Part shown: piece by piece, positions 25,839 through 34,818 of the stretch
How the letters are laid out: every line of letters starts with the position of its first letter
Position numbering within the stretch: the first letter of the stretch is position 1
DNA from: Streptomyces qaidamensis
GTDB lineage: Bacteria > Actinomycetota > Actinomycetes > Streptomycetales > Streptomycetaceae
DNA length: 64,000 bases
Direction: 5' to 3'
NCBI RefSeq assembly: GCF_001611795.1
Contig: NZ_CP015098.1
Span: 248,001 to 312,000, forward strand
Translations under genes and position numbers: made by a program
Notes under the pieces: generated by a model
What the model was told of the DNA's origin: nothing
The model's input: the letters and a program-made list of their open reading frames with translations, nothing else
The model's database searches: none

Positions 25839-27334
25839 GGAGTGCCGATCGTGAGTTTGAGCGGCTGGGTCGTCACCGGCTTCGGTGCGCGTTCCAGCCG
25901 GGGCTTGCCTTGCATGACGTACTCGTACTCCTGGTGCATGTCGGCGACGGCCTGGATGGTGTCCTTCGAGCGGTCCGTCAGGTTCTGCCCGCCCAGGCCC
26001 CACCACAGGTACCAGTTCTTGTGGCTCAGGTAGGCGTTGCGGACGAAGTCGAGCGTGTCCCGGTCGGCGAGGATCGCCGGCTCCACGTAGAAGGCGGGGA
26101 CGAAGGTGCCCTGGCCCTCGCGCAGGATCCCGGCCTTGACGGCCTGGCGCTGGAGTTTGGTGCCGCTGAGGATCCGGATGCCGAGGTTGGCGTAGATCTG
26201 GGCCGGGTTGAGGTACCGCTCGGTGAAGCGGATCGACTCCCTGAGTGCCTCCGGGGTCTCCCCCGGCCCGCCGAGGAAGATGCAGTGGGTGTGCTCGATC
26301 GGGCTGGCCGTGAAGAGGCGGTCGATCTCCAGGACCCGGGCCATGTCGAAGCCCTTCATCAGGTCCGCCAGGGCCTCGTCGGTGAGCGCGTCGGTACCGA
26401 GGTCGACCCGGATGCAGCCGGCCGCGTGCAGCAGCTTCACGAACTCCGGCGTGACCGCGTTCGGCGTCAACTGGCAGTACCAGGGCACGTCGAGCTTGGC
26501 GCGGATCATCTCCTCGCAGACCTCGGCCGCGTACTCCATGGGGTAGTTGAAGGTCGCGTCGACGATCTCGAACTCCCGCACGGCCGGGTTCTCGGCCATG
26601 GCCCGCTGGATCTCTCCGACGACCTCGGCCGGGTCCTTGAACCGGTCGCCCTTGCCCTCGGTCTTGCGGATGATGCAGTAGGAGCAGAACAGTTTGCAGC
26701 CCCGCTTGGTCTGCAGAGTCTCGATGGCCGGCTGGTGATCGCGGGTGAGGTCGGAGGCCGCCGAGACGCCCTCCTCGAAGTAGCGGGGGTCGTACACGGA
26801 CCGGTCGGGCTCCAGTGCGCCCAGGTCGAACGCCTGGCTCGACTGGTTCTGGCGGAACTTGCCGTTGTCGTCGAGGTAGCAGAGCCCTGAGATCGACTCC
26901 AGGCGCCCGCCGGACTCCAGGTGGTCCAGCAGCTGGACGATGCCGGCCTCGCCCTCACCCGCGATGCCGTAGTCCGGCTGGGCGTACTCGAAGAACGACA
27001 ACGGCTCGACGGAGAAGCCGGATCCGCCGAGGACGACCTTGGCGCTGGTGTACTTGCGGACGCACTGGACGATCTTCTCGGTCATCGGGCCGAAGAAGAC
27101 CGGGTCGATGAACGTCAGGTTGTCCAGGTTGCGTACGGCGATGCCGACGACGTCGTACGTCCCGGTGGTCAGCTTTTCCCGGACCGCCTTGAGCTCCCGG
27201 GACTCCCAGAGCAGGTCGAGGACGTCGACCTGGTGTCCGGCGTGCTTGAGCGCGGCGCTGATGTAGGCCATGCCGATGGGCAGCGCCGGCCGCGGTACCC
27301 GGATCTTGTTGGTGGAGATGAGCAGTACGCGCAT
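25835..27334 (-). CDS. B12-binding-domain radical SAM enzyme
   Basis: 499 residues. An N-terminal cobalamin-binding-type Rossmann domain (PALPIGMAYISAALKHAGHQVDVLD, VVLGGSGFSVEP, AGEGEAGIVQLLDHLESG) precedes the radical SAM barrel. The cluster motif is C213-x3-C217-x2-C220 in TKRGCKLFCSYC. Members catalyse methylations and C-C or ring rearrangements on inert carbons. Which one occurs here cannot be told. It is tightly coupled to the AlkD-like gene by a 4-bp overlap and lies 15 bp after a nitrilase-fold gene. Confidence 0.9.
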   Translation of the reverse strand: MRVLLISTNKIRVPRPALPIGMAYISAALKHAGHQVDVLDLLWESRELKAVREKLTTGTYDVVGIAVRNLDNLTFIDPVFFGPMTEKIVQCVRKYTSAKVVLGGSGFSVEPLSFFEYAQPDYGIAGEGEAGIVQLLDHLESGGRLESISGLCYLDDNGKFRQNQSSQAFDLGALEPDRSVYDPRYFEEGVSAASDLTRDHQPAIETLQTKRGCKLFCSYCIIRKTEGKGDRFKDPAEVVGEIQRAMAENPAVREFEIVDATFNYPMEYAAEVCEEMIRAKLDVPWYCQLTPNAVTPEFVKLLHAAGCIRVDLGTDALTDEALADLMKGFDMARVLEIDRLFTASPIEHTHCIFLGGPGETPEALRESIRFTERYLNPAQIYANLGIRILSGTKLQRQAVKAGILREGQGTFVPAFYVEPAILADRDTLDFVRNAYLSHKNWYLWWGLGGQNLTDRSKDTIQAVADMHQEYEYVMQGKPRLERAPKPVTTQPLKLTIGTP

Positions 27335-27349
27335 GGGCCTTCACTCTCG

Positions 27350-28183
27350 TCAGGACTGCCAGTACGTCGCCGGCTTCAGGTCGCCGCTCAGGGTGGCCTT
27401 GGTGCGGTAGCGGCGCATACGGTCCAGGTCGACCTCGACGACGCCGACACCGGGTTCCTTGCCGAGGTCCACCATCCGTTCGTCGCCGTCGACGAAGTCG
27501 AAGCGTTCGGCTTCGAGGAACAGCGGATCGGCCAGGATCTGACTGCGCCCCATGTAGCCGAATCCGGCGTACAGGTTGGTGCCGATGCCGGAGGCGAACG
27601 CGACGATGCATTCGGCGTCCACCGCCCTGACCGGCAGGCGCATGTTCGCCACGTAGGCGAACATCTCCGGTACGAGTGCGGAGCACACGATGAGGTCGAC
27701 TCCGCGGCGGCAGTACTCCCGCGCGACCTCCGGGAAGTTGATGTCGTAGCCCTGCATCAGTCCGATGCGCCCGAACTCGACGTCGAAGACCGGGTATTCC
27801 GATCCGCCGGAGAGGTAGCGGGCCTCCAGTTCGTGGCAGTGCACGCGCCGGTAGTGGCCGAGGATCGTTCCCTCGGGGCCGCACAGGACCGATGTGCTGT
27901 AGTACTTGCCGTCGTCGCCGCGCTCCAGCAGGCCGGCCACGAGGTGCACGCGGGCCTGCTTCGCCTGCTCGCACAGGAACTCGGTCTCCGGTCCCGGAAT
28001 GGGCACCGACACGTCCGCCGCTTCGAGGATGTTGCCGGACGTGGAGAACGCCTCGGGCAGGCAGATCAGGTCCGCGCCCTGCTCGACGGCCTCGTGGATG
28101 TAGTGCTCGGCACGGCGCAGGTTCTGGGCCGGCTTGCCGAGTTTCGACTCCATCTGGACGACGGCGATCTTCGTCCCGGGCAT
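27350..28183 (-). CDS. Nitrilase-superfamily protein 1, catalytic Cys and Lys replaced
   Basis: 277 residues of the carbon-nitrogen hydrolase fold. The Glu is present (ICLPEAF, Glu44). The lysine motif reads HYRRVH (Arg113 where Lys is expected). The nucleophile elbow reads GLMQGYDINFPE, with Gly145 in place of Cys. It should not hydrolyse by the normal mechanism. It may act as a scaffold, ammonia-channel partner or binding protein, possibly with the intact paralogue 4. ATG 28183 overlaps the previous stop (TGATG). Confidence 0.88.
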   Translation of the reverse strand: MPGTKIAVVQMESKLGKPAQNLRRAEHYIHEAVEQGADLICLPEAFSTSGNILEAADVSVPIPGPETEFLCEQAKQARVHLVAGLLERGDDGKYYSTSVLCGPEGTILGHYRRVHCHELEARYLSGGSEYPVFDVEFGRIGLMQGYDINFPEVAREYCRRGVDLIVCSALVPEMFAYVANMRLPVRAVDAECIVAFASGIGTNLYAGFGYMGRSQILADPLFLEAERFDFVDGDERMVDLGKEPGVGVVEVDLDRMRRYRTKATLSGDLKPATYWQS

Positions 28184-28890
28184 CACGTGCTCACCGGTTC
28201 GAGGGGGCGTGAGGAGATCACCAGGCCGAGGTCCTCCTCGACCACCTGCCAGTCCGCGAGCCCGGCCTCCCGGAGCAGCTCGGCCGCCTCGTCCCTGGTG
28301 TAGGCGGCCTGCAACGAGCGCATGAACTCGTCGCCGCCCTCCTTCACGAACTGGAGGATGAAGGTGATGTGCCCTTCCTCGGCGTGCCGGTTCATGTCCT
28401 CGATGATCACGACGCCGTCGGGCTTGCAGATGCGGGCGCACTCCTTCAGCGTCTCGACCGGCCGACGCCAGCGGTGCAGCGAGGAGAAGGAGAAGACGAT
28501 GTCGGCGGAGTCGTCCGGGAAGGGCAGCCGGTTCAGTTTGGCCATCTCGAACTCGACGTCGCCGGCGCTGTTCGCCCACACGGCGAGCGTCAGGTTGTCT
28601 TCGGCGACGTCCACGAGGTTCTGGTTCTCCTCGACCCCGGACACGGCCAGGTCCGGCAGTTTGCCGGCCACGTGGAGGGACAGCAGACCGGTGTTGAAGC
28701 CTACTTCGACGAGGTCGGTCATCCCGTCGCGGACGTGGGCCAGGATGCGGTCGCTCGGCCGCTTGTAGGCCATCAGCGCGGAGCGACGCATGCCGAGGTC
28801 GTAGAAGCGGACCTTGTCGATGTCGTCGTGCGGTGAGGGCTGCGGCACCCGGTCGGTCAGGTTCAGCAGTCGGGCCTCAGTGGTGGTCAC
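28183..28890 (-). CDS. SAM-dependent methyltransferase next to the HemW-like enzyme
   Basis: 235 residues, class I fold. Motif I is VEVGFNTGLLSL, the acidic residue is in VSGVEENQNLVDVAEDN, and motif IV/V reads ADIVFSFSSLHRW and CKPDGVVIIEDM. It overlaps the radical SAM gene by 14 bp. In CC-1065 synthesis the HemN-like C10P adds a SAM-derived methylene and the methyltransferase-fold C10Q closes the cyclopropane. The same gene pairing here suggests an analogous role. An ordinary methyltransferase is the alternative. Confidence 0.88.
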   Translation of the reverse strand: MTTTEARLLNLTDRVPQPSPHDDIDKVRFYDLGMRRSALMAYKRPSDRILAHVRDGMTDLVEVGFNTGLLSLHVAGKLPDLAVSGVEENQNLVDVAEDNLTLAVWANSAGDVEFEMAKLNRLPFPDDSADIVFSFSSLHRWRRPVETLKECARICKPDGVVIIEDMNRHAEEGHITFILQFVKEGGDEFMRSLQAAYTRDEAAELLREAGLADWQVVEEDLGLVISSRPLEPVST

Positions 28891-30259
28891 AGCCGGCCTC
28901 CTCGTCCTTGGGGCGCGTGGTGAGCTGCAGGGGAATCGGCCGGCTGGAGATGAAGTTGGAGATGTCGGCTCCCAGGTGCTGCGGGTAGCGCCGGAACTCC
29001 GGCGAGTAGAACGCCTTGGAGATGTTGTCCAGGTAGTACCAGCCCTTCGGGCCGGTCACCTCGATGCCGTTCTCGTCGGCGGTGATGAGTTCCTTCTCGA
29101 TCAGGTCGTCGATCTCGGCGCGGAACATCTCCATGAAGTCGACGCCGTGGATCCTGCGGAAACGCTCCCGGTTGACCCGTCCGGCCTTGACGCCGAGGAC
29201 CATCGAGCGGCGGATCGCCTCCGACTTGGTGATGTGCTTGCCCATGGAGATCGGCAGCCGGCCCTCCATCACCGTCTGGATGTAGCGGCCGATGTCGGGT
29301 TCGTTGAAGTACCAGTGGTCGCGCAGGTGCCCGGTGGCGGTGGGACCGAGCGGGATGATGGGGATGTCCTCGCTCCACGACGTCTCACCGTACTTGGGCT
29401 GGTAGCCGGGCTTGGCGAAGCAGTCGCCGTAGTAGCCCAGGAAGCCGTTCCTGGAGAGCTTCTCGGCGGCGAACAGGAACATGTCGTCGACCACGGCCTT
29501 CTCCGGGACCGGCGGCAGTTTCCTGCGCTTGGTGGAGATCTGCGCGAACTCCATGTACGTGTAGAACGAGATGCAGGTGACGCCGAGTTCGATGGCGACG
29601 TCGAGGCTGTGCTCCCAGCTCTCCATCGTCTGGCCGTTGATGCCGTGCATCAGGTCGATGTTGATGTTCTCGAATCCGCACCGGCGCAGCAGCCGGATGC
29701 TCTCCTTGAGCATCTCCGGGTCGTTCGGGCGGCCGATGTTCTTCAGTTCCTCGGGCACGAAGGTCTGCACCCCGAGGCTGATGCGCCGTATGCCGCGTTC
29801 CAGCAGGACGGTGGCCTTGCGCTCGCTGATGTCGACCGGGGTGGTCTCGATGGAGAAGTCCGCGCCCTCCTCGACGTTGAGGCTGCTGTACATGTGGCCG
29901 AGCAGGTCGTCGAGCTGCGGGGCGGTGAGCGCGGTCGGGGTGCCGCCGCCGATGTAGCCGAGGGTGATGACGTGGTCCTGGATGTACGGTCGTTCGGCGT
30001 AGTTGGTGATCTCCGTCTTCAGCGCCTCCAGATAGGTGCGGGTCAGGTCCCGGTCGGTCTGGTGCTTGATGTACGGGCAGCTGAAGCAGAGCCGGTTGCA
30101 GAACGGGATGTGGACGTACACGCCCATGGGCTTGCGGGCGAACACCTCTTCCTCGTTCACCGGCACGTGCTTGGTCGGGTACTGGCGCACCCACTCGCTG
30201 TCGCGCTCCGGGTACTCCTTCCAGAACGGCATGCTCGTGGTCGTGGTGGTGATGCTCAT
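28877..30259 (-). CDS. HemN/HemW-like radical SAM enzyme
   Basis: 460 residues. It carries the HemN/W signature VYVHIPFCNRLCFSCPY with cluster cysteines 54, 58 and 61. Then come GGGTPTALTAPQL, FSIETTP, GIRRISLGVQTF and the C-terminal HemN domain. It is not a housekeeping heme gene: it sits in the operon and overlaps a methyltransferase gene. HemN-like homologues in natural-product clusters (C10P, YtkT, Jaw5) use SAM for methylation or cyclopropane formation. ATG 30259 is 4 bp inside the ABC ATPase gene. Confidence 0.9.
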   Translation of the reverse strand: MSITTTTTSMPFWKEYPERDSEWVRQYPTKHVPVNEEEVFARKPMGVYVHIPFCNRLCFSCPYIKHQTDRDLTRTYLEALKTEITNYAERPYIQDHVITLGYIGGGTPTALTAPQLDDLLGHMYSSLNVEEGADFSIETTPVDISERKATVLLERGIRRISLGVQTFVPEELKNIGRPNDPEMLKESIRLLRRCGFENINIDLMHGINGQTMESWEHSLDVAIELGVTCISFYTYMEFAQISTKRRKLPPVPEKAVVDDMFLFAAEKLSRNGFLGYYGDCFAKPGYQPKYGETSWSEDIPIIPLGPTATGHLRDHWYFNEPDIGRYIQTVMEGRLPISMGKHITKSEAIRRSMVLGVKAGRVNRERFRRIHGVDFMEMFRAEIDDLIEKELITADENGIEVTGPKGWYYLDNISKAFYSPEFRRYPQHLGADISNFISSRPIPLQLTTRPKDEEAGCDHH

Positions 30260-31230
30260 GCGATGTCCTCCGGTTCGACTTGGTCGACGATGGAACGGAC
30301 GACGTCCGCCAGAGTGGGCTGGAAGTAGGACGCGGAGCGCAGGGCGAGGCCGGCGGCGTGGGCCCGGGCGACGACCTCGGCCAGCGTGCCCTGGTGGTCG
30401 CCGTCGGACAGGTCGAGCCGCACGCCCTGGTCGACGGCGCGGACGGACCGGACCAGGCCGCCCGCCTGCACCTCCTGTCCGGCCCAGTCGTGCAGCCGCG
30501 CGAGGTGCTCGTCGGTGAAGGCCTCCAGGATCAGGCTGGAGCGCTCGCCCCACCGGGTGACGGCGTCGAGCGAGGCGTCCTGGATCTGGCGGCCCTGGTG
30601 GAGCACCACGACCGAGTCGGCCAGGGCGACCAGTTCGTCGCGGTGATGGCTGGCGAAGAGCACGCCGACGCCGTCCTTCTTCAGGCTCCCCAGCAGCTCC
30701 AGCAGCGTCTCGCGCGCCGTCGGGTCCAGGCCGGTGGTCGGCTCGTCGAGGATCAGCAGGTCGGGCCGGTGCGCGACAGCGCAGATGACGTGCAGCTTGC
30801 GCTGGCTGCCGCCGGAGAGACTGCGCACGTACTGGTGGCGGTACTGCTCCAGTTCGGCGAGGGCGATCAGCTCCTCGTACCGGCCGGGGTCGGCCCGTCG
30901 GAGTTTGAGCTGGTGCTTGACGTACGTCTCCACACTGACGCCGTCCGGGAGGTCCTTGGCCTGCTGGACGTACCCGATGTGACGGCCGACCTGCCCCCAG
31001 CGGCGGGGCGGGGTGCCGCAGATGCGCACCTCGCCGCCGGAGGGGCGCAGCAGTCCGGCGACGAGCCGGATCAGCGTGGTCTTGCCGGCGCCGTTGGTGC
31101 CGATGATGGCCACGCCCTCGCCGGCGTGCACGGAGAAGGTGAGGGAACGCAGGGCGAAGTCGGGGCTCACCCGGTGGTCGAGCCGGGAGACGGACAGGAC
31201 CGGCGCTGCGGTGCTCGTGGTGTCAGCCAT
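30256..31230 (-). CDS. ABC-2 exporter ATP-binding protein
   Basis: 324 residues. Walker A is IGTNGAGKTT, the signature is SLSGGSQRK, and Walker B is LLILDEPTTGLD followed by the H-loop ASHH. A C-terminal extension of about 100 residues follows, as in DrrA-like drug exporters. It is probably the motor for the adjacent ABC-2 permease and would export the cluster product. Stop and start overlap both neighbours. Confidence 0.93.
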   Translation of the reverse strand: MADTTSTAAPVLSVSRLDHRVSPDFALRSLTFSVHAGEGVAIIGTNGAGKTTLIRLVAGLLRPSGGEVRICGTPPRRWGQVGRHIGYVQQAKDLPDGVSVETYVKHQLKLRRADPGRYEELIALAELEQYRHQYVRSLSGGSQRKLHVICAVAHRPDLLILDEPTTGLDPTARETLLELLGSLKKDGVGVLFASHHRDELVALADSVVVLHQGRQIQDASLDAVTRWGERSSLILEAFTDEHLARLHDWAGQEVQAGGLVRSVRAVDQGVRLDLSDGDHQGTLAEVVARAHAAGLALRSASYFQPTLADVVRSIVDQVEPEDIA

Positions 31231-31999
31231 GGCCGATCCTCCTGCGGAAGGCCCAGGCGGCGATGGAGAGGGCCAGGAACGAGTAGGCCACCGCCAGCAC
31301 CGACGCCCCGGTGGCGGAGACGTCCGGCGAGGTGGCGGCGCGGAAGACGTCGACGTGCACCGAGAGAGGGAGCCTGGCGAAGACGTCGCCGAGCTTCCCG
31401 AGGTTGTCGAGGGGGAAGAAGATCCCGGCGAAGTACATGAGCGGGATGACGATGATGTTCACGACCGCCGGGAAGGAGATCTCGTTGGTGTAGGTCGCGA
31501 TGAGGATCCCGAGCCCGGCGAAGGCCGTGCACGCGGTGAAGAAGCCCAGCACGAGCAGTGGTACCGACTCGATCCGGGCGTCGAAGACCCCGACGCCGAG
31601 CAGGAGCACCAGCACGAACTGGAACAGGCACTTGAGCACCACGCCGATGATCCGGGCGAGCAGGAACCCCGAGTAGGACAGGGGCGAGAGGATGAGGTCC
31701 TCGATGGTGCGGCGGTTGCGGTCGATGATGACCGTGTAGCCGACGGTGTAGGTGCAGCTGAACATGATGCCGGCGCCGATGATGCCGGGGAAGACGAAGC
31801 CGAAGTAGTTGGCGGCCGTCGGTGCCGGGCTCACCATCTGGTCGGTCGCCGCTCCGAAGGCCAGCACCATCGACACCGACGTCAGCAGCGTCGACACCGC
31901 GAACAGGCGGTTGTCGAAGAACTGCCGCATGTCCATGACGACGAGGCCGAGGACGTCGCCGAGCCACCCGGACTCCTGCCGCATACGCGTTGCCCTCAT
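31223..31999 (-). CDS. ABC-2 type transporter permease
   Basis: 258 residues. Six hydrophobic segments and the ABC-2 signature region (DRNRRTIEDLILSPLSYSGFLLARI, FAGIFFPLDNLG). The start at 31999 is set by overlap with the preceding stop (TGATG). With the ATPase it forms a DrrAB-like exporter, a likely resistance and secretion route. A longer upstream frame is a shadow inside the nitrilase gene. Confidence 0.9.
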   Translation of the reverse strand: MRATRMRQESGWLGDVLGLVVMDMRQFFDNRLFAVSTLLTSVSMVLAFGAATDQMVSPAPTAANYFGFVFPGIIGAGIMFSCTYTVGYTVIIDRNRRTIEDLILSPLSYSGFLLARIIGVVLKCLFQFVLVLLLGVGVFDARIESVPLLVLGFFTACTAFAGLGILIATYTNEISFPAVVNIIVIPLMYFAGIFFPLDNLGKLGDVFARLPLSVHVDVFRAATSPDVSATGASVLAVAYSFLALSIAAWAFRRRIGHG

Positions 32000-32850
32000 C
32001 AGGCGCGCCCTCCGTGGATCGTGGTCCAGGTCGAGCGCAGGTCGTCGTGGAACGGCAGCCCGGCGCGGACCTTGCGCCGCTGCCGCCAGTGCACGTCCGC
32101 GTCGATCACCGTCTCCTGGCTGCCCGGGGCGGCCTCGGCGAGGACGTCCGCGTCCTGGTCCTCCCGGGCGTCCTGCACCAGACCGTCCACGATCATGCTG
32201 CGGCCGACGTAGGTCATGTTCGCGAAGCGGTTCTCCCCCACTCCGCTGGCGAACACCAGGGCGCACTCGTTGTCGGCGGCCCGGGCGCGGCACACGGAGC
32301 GCAGCGGGTGCGAGAACGGCCCGAAGAGGTTCGCCACGCAGACGACGAGGTCGGCGTCCTGGGCCAGGTACTGCCGACTCGCCTCGGGGAAGCGCAGGTC
32401 GTAGCTCACCTGGAGGCCGATCCGTCCGACCGGTGTGTCGATCACCTCGCCGGGTGAGCCGGTGGAGATGTACTCGGACTCGCCCGCCCACACGCAGGCG
32501 CGGTGGTACCAGCCGAGCGGGTCGCCGCCGGGGCCGACGAGCACGGCGGCGTCGTAGAGGTCCCGCCCGCTCGACAGCAGCACGCCCGCGGCGATGTGCA
32601 TGCCGAGGGTGCGGGCCTGCTCGGCGAGGAACTCCACGACCGGGCCGTCCTCGGCGGTCGCGTCGGTGCGCAGCGTGGGGAAGTTCAGGCCGGTGGCGAA
32701 GGTGGCCGGCAGGCACGCCAGGTCTGCCTCGCGTTCCCGCGCGGTGGACAGCAGTTTGGCGGCTCGCGCTAGGTTCTCGTCCCGCTGTCCGGGCTCGATC
32801 CGCATCTGCAGGGCGGCGAGCCGGGTCCGGGCGCCACGGAAGAGGCTCAT
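31999..32850 (-). CDS. Nitrilase-superfamily protein 2, all three catalytic residues replaced
   Basis: 283 residues of the nitrilase fold with normal length. By eye alignment the catalytic Glu is Ala49 (ACLPATF), the Lys is Arg117 (WYHRACV) and the Cys is Ser149 (LQVSYDLRFPE). The surrounding fold motifs stay intact, so this is a pseudoenzyme by descent rather than a decayed gene. It lies between the exporter and the decarboxylase, with overlaps on both sides. Confidence 0.88.
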   Translation of the reverse strand: MSLFRGARTRLAALQMRIEPGQRDENLARAAKLLSTAREREADLACLPATFATGLNFPTLRTDATAEDGPVVEFLAEQARTLGMHIAAGVLLSSGRDLYDAAVLVGPGGDPLGWYHRACVWAGESEYISTGSPGEVIDTPVGRIGLQVSYDLRFPEASRQYLAQDADLVVCVANLFGPFSHPLRSVCRARAADNECALVFASGVGENRFANMTYVGRSMIVDGLVQDAREDQDADVLAEAAPGSQETVIDADVHWRQRRKVRAGLPFHDDLRSTWTTIHGGRA

Positions 32851-34028
32851 CGCGGCGCCACCTCGGCCGCGACTTCCTTGCACGCCCGCTCCAGCACCGG
32901 AAGGAACGCGTCCACCATCTCGGGGGTCACGTGCCGGGTGACGACCAGCCGCAGGGTTTCACCGAAGCGCTTCGAGGTGGAGACGATCCAGCCCTTGGAC
33001 TCCAGCAGCTGCGAGATCCGGACCGCGTGGGGCATCCTGACCACCACGATGTTCAGCTGCGGTTCGGCGAACAACTCGTGCCCGGCCGCGCGCAACCCGC
33101 CTACCAGGTACTGCGTGACCTCGTAGTTGGTCCGGGTGAGGTCGCGGAAGCCGTCCCGCCCGAGGTGCTCCAGCACCGCGTAGGTCGACACCGCGGCGGC
33201 GCCCGGCCGGGTGCCGAGCAGGGTGTTGTGCACCGGCGTGTCGATGAAGAACGAGTCGACTGCGAAGCGCCCGGCGTCCTGGGCGCCCCGGAACAGGATC
33301 GCCCCGGCCGGGACGTTGGCCAGTCCGTACTTGTGCGGGTCGATGGTGATCGAGTCGACGCCGTCGACGCTGAAGTCGAACTGGGGCAGGTCGTGGCCGA
33401 GTTCCCGGGCGAACGGGATGATGAAGCCGCCGGTGGCCGCGTCGACGTGCAGGTGCACGTCCCGTCCCGCCACCACCGGGCCGATCTCGTCGACCGCGTC
33501 GACCACACCGAACTCGCTGCTGCCCGCGGTCGCGACGACGGCCACGGTGTGTTCGCCGATGCGCCGGGCCACCTCGCCGGCCGGCAACCGCAGGGAGTCG
33601 TCGACCGGCACGACGACCGGGGTCAGACCCAGCAGGCCGAAGATCTTGGTGAAGGAGAAGTGCACGGTGCTGCTGACGACGACTTCGGGACGGTCGGTCA
33701 GACGTCCCCGGGCGCGCGCCGACTCGCGGGCCACGAGCAGCGCGATCAGGTTCGCCTCGGTTCCTCCGGACACCAGGCTCCCCGACCCGCCGGGGTTGCC
33801 CATCAGATCGAGCAGCAGCCGGACGACCCTGCGCTCGATCCGCTTGGTGCCGCGGAAGATGCGTACGTCGCCGAGGTTGGTGTGCGCCGCGGCGGACGCC
33901 ATCTCCACTCCCAGCGGATGGGGTTCGGTGCAGATGGAATTGAGCACCCGGTTCCACGGCACGTCGTCTGCCAGCTCCGTCGCGATCCGTCGTCGGACGT
34001 CGGAGGCGGGAGCGCCGGAGGTACGCAT
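32847..34028 (-). CDS. PLP-dependent amino-acid decarboxylase (MfnA/TyrDC-like)
   Basis: 393 residues of the group II decarboxylase fold. SGGTEANLIAL binds phosphate, HLHVDAATGGF contains the PLP-pyridine Asp, and TIDPHKYG carries the Schiff-base Lys233. It is short like the archaeal MfnA tyrosine/aspartate decarboxylases. In this pathway a tyrosine- or DOPA-derived substrate is a reasonable guess, given the HpaB and TDO-like genes. Coupled to nitrilase 2 by ATGA. Confidence 0.9.
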   Translation of the reverse strand: MRTSGAPASDVRRRIATELADDVPWNRVLNSICTEPHPLGVEMASAAAHTNLGDVRIFRGTKRIERRVVRLLLDLMGNPGGSGSLVSGGTEANLIALLVARESARARGRLTDRPEVVVSSTVHFSFTKIFGLLGLTPVVVPVDDSLRLPAGEVARRIGEHTVAVVATAGSSEFGVVDAVDEIGPVVAGRDVHLHVDAATGGFIIPFARELGHDLPQFDFSVDGVDSITIDPHKYGLANVPAGAILFRGAQDAGRFAVDSFFIDTPVHNTLLGTRPGAAAVSTYAVLEHLGRDGFRDLTRTNYEVTQYLVGGLRAAGHELFAEPQLNIVVVRMPHAVRISQLLESKGWIVSTSKRFGETLRLVVTRHVTPEMVDAFLPVLERACKEVAAEVAPR

Positions 34029-34029
34029 G

Positions 34030-34818
34030 TCAACTCACCTGCGCCGTCAGGTCCGTGTACAGCTCCGTCCGGCGCGCCCACAGCCCGAACCAGAGGGTCT
34101 GCTGGAAGCGCAGGTCGGGTTCGCGCAGATGCCGGATCCTCGCCACGTCCCAGGGCGCTTCGATGACGCCCTCGTCGGTGCCGGCCTCGGCGAGGAACCC
34201 CTCGGGCGCCGCCACGGCGCTGCCTCCACCGCAGCGTTCGTTCAGCGAACCGGCGAACGCGACGGCGACGGTGTTGAGGGTCGCGATGCCCCACACCGCG
34301 GCGCGCTGCGCCGCCTGCTGCGTGCCGTCGAGGGACCCGGCCACCAGCAGCAGTTCCGCACCCGTCAGGCATTCGATGCGCGGCGGCTCGACCAGCCAGA
34401 AGTCGGGGCCGAGGAGCACGCCGACGTGGCCGAACGGCGTCTCGACGACCGGGAAGTCGTCGCCGGTGCCGGTCGTCCCGTCGGGCAGGACGGGCCGCTC
34501 CACCCGGGCGCACTCCGAGCCGCGTGGGTCGAGCAGCCTGGCCACCTGCATCAGCCCGCCGCCCGGCCGTTCCTCCGCCCACGAGCCGGTGAGCACGTAG
34601 GTACCGCGGGTCCGTGCCAGTGCCGTCAGGCGGTCCAGGCACCGCTCACGCAACGGCCGGTGCAGTGCCGGGCCGGCGTCGCCGGTGGTGAACGCGTTCT
34701 CGGGGAGGACGACGAACGATGCCTCGTCGGTCACCCGGCTGTCGAGATCGTCGAGTATGGCGTCGGCGGTCGCCTCGGGGGTGGCCCGGCGGGCGTGTTG
34801 GGCTACGAAGATGGTCAC
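34030..34818 (-). CDS. Nitrilase-superfamily protein 3, catalytic Cys replaced
   Basis: 262 residues. Glu40 is kept (VVLPENAF). The nucleophile region reads GVLLGPDFWLVEP, where paralogue 4 has GIAVCSDFWIPE, so Gly137 replaces Cys. The lysine motif is also lost (ARVERPV). It is the most divergent of the four. It overlaps paralogue 4 by 4 bp, which would favour co-assembly. Confidence 0.85.
   Translation of the reverse strand: MTIFVAQHARRATPEATADAILDDLDSRVTDEASFVVLPENAFTTGDAGPALHRPLRERCLDRLTALARTRGTYVLTGSWAEERPGGGLMQVARLLDPRGSECARVERPVLPDGTTGTGDDFPVVETPFGHVGVLLGPDFWLVEPPRIECLTGAELLLVAGSLDGTQQAAQRAAVWGIATLNTVAVAFAGSLNERCGGGSAVAAPEGFLAEAGTDEGVIEAPWDVARIRHLREPDLRFQQTLWFGLWARRTELYTDLTAQVS

Noticed and set aside
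28877..30259. Housekeeping coproporphyrinogen oxidase/HemW
   Set aside because: Its position inside the operon, overlapping two cluster genes, argues for a pathway role, although phylogeny is needed to be sure.
28814..30328. 504-codon plus-strand frame opposite the HemW-like gene
   Set aside because: Shadow of the radical SAM gene; no recognisable motifs or ribosome site.
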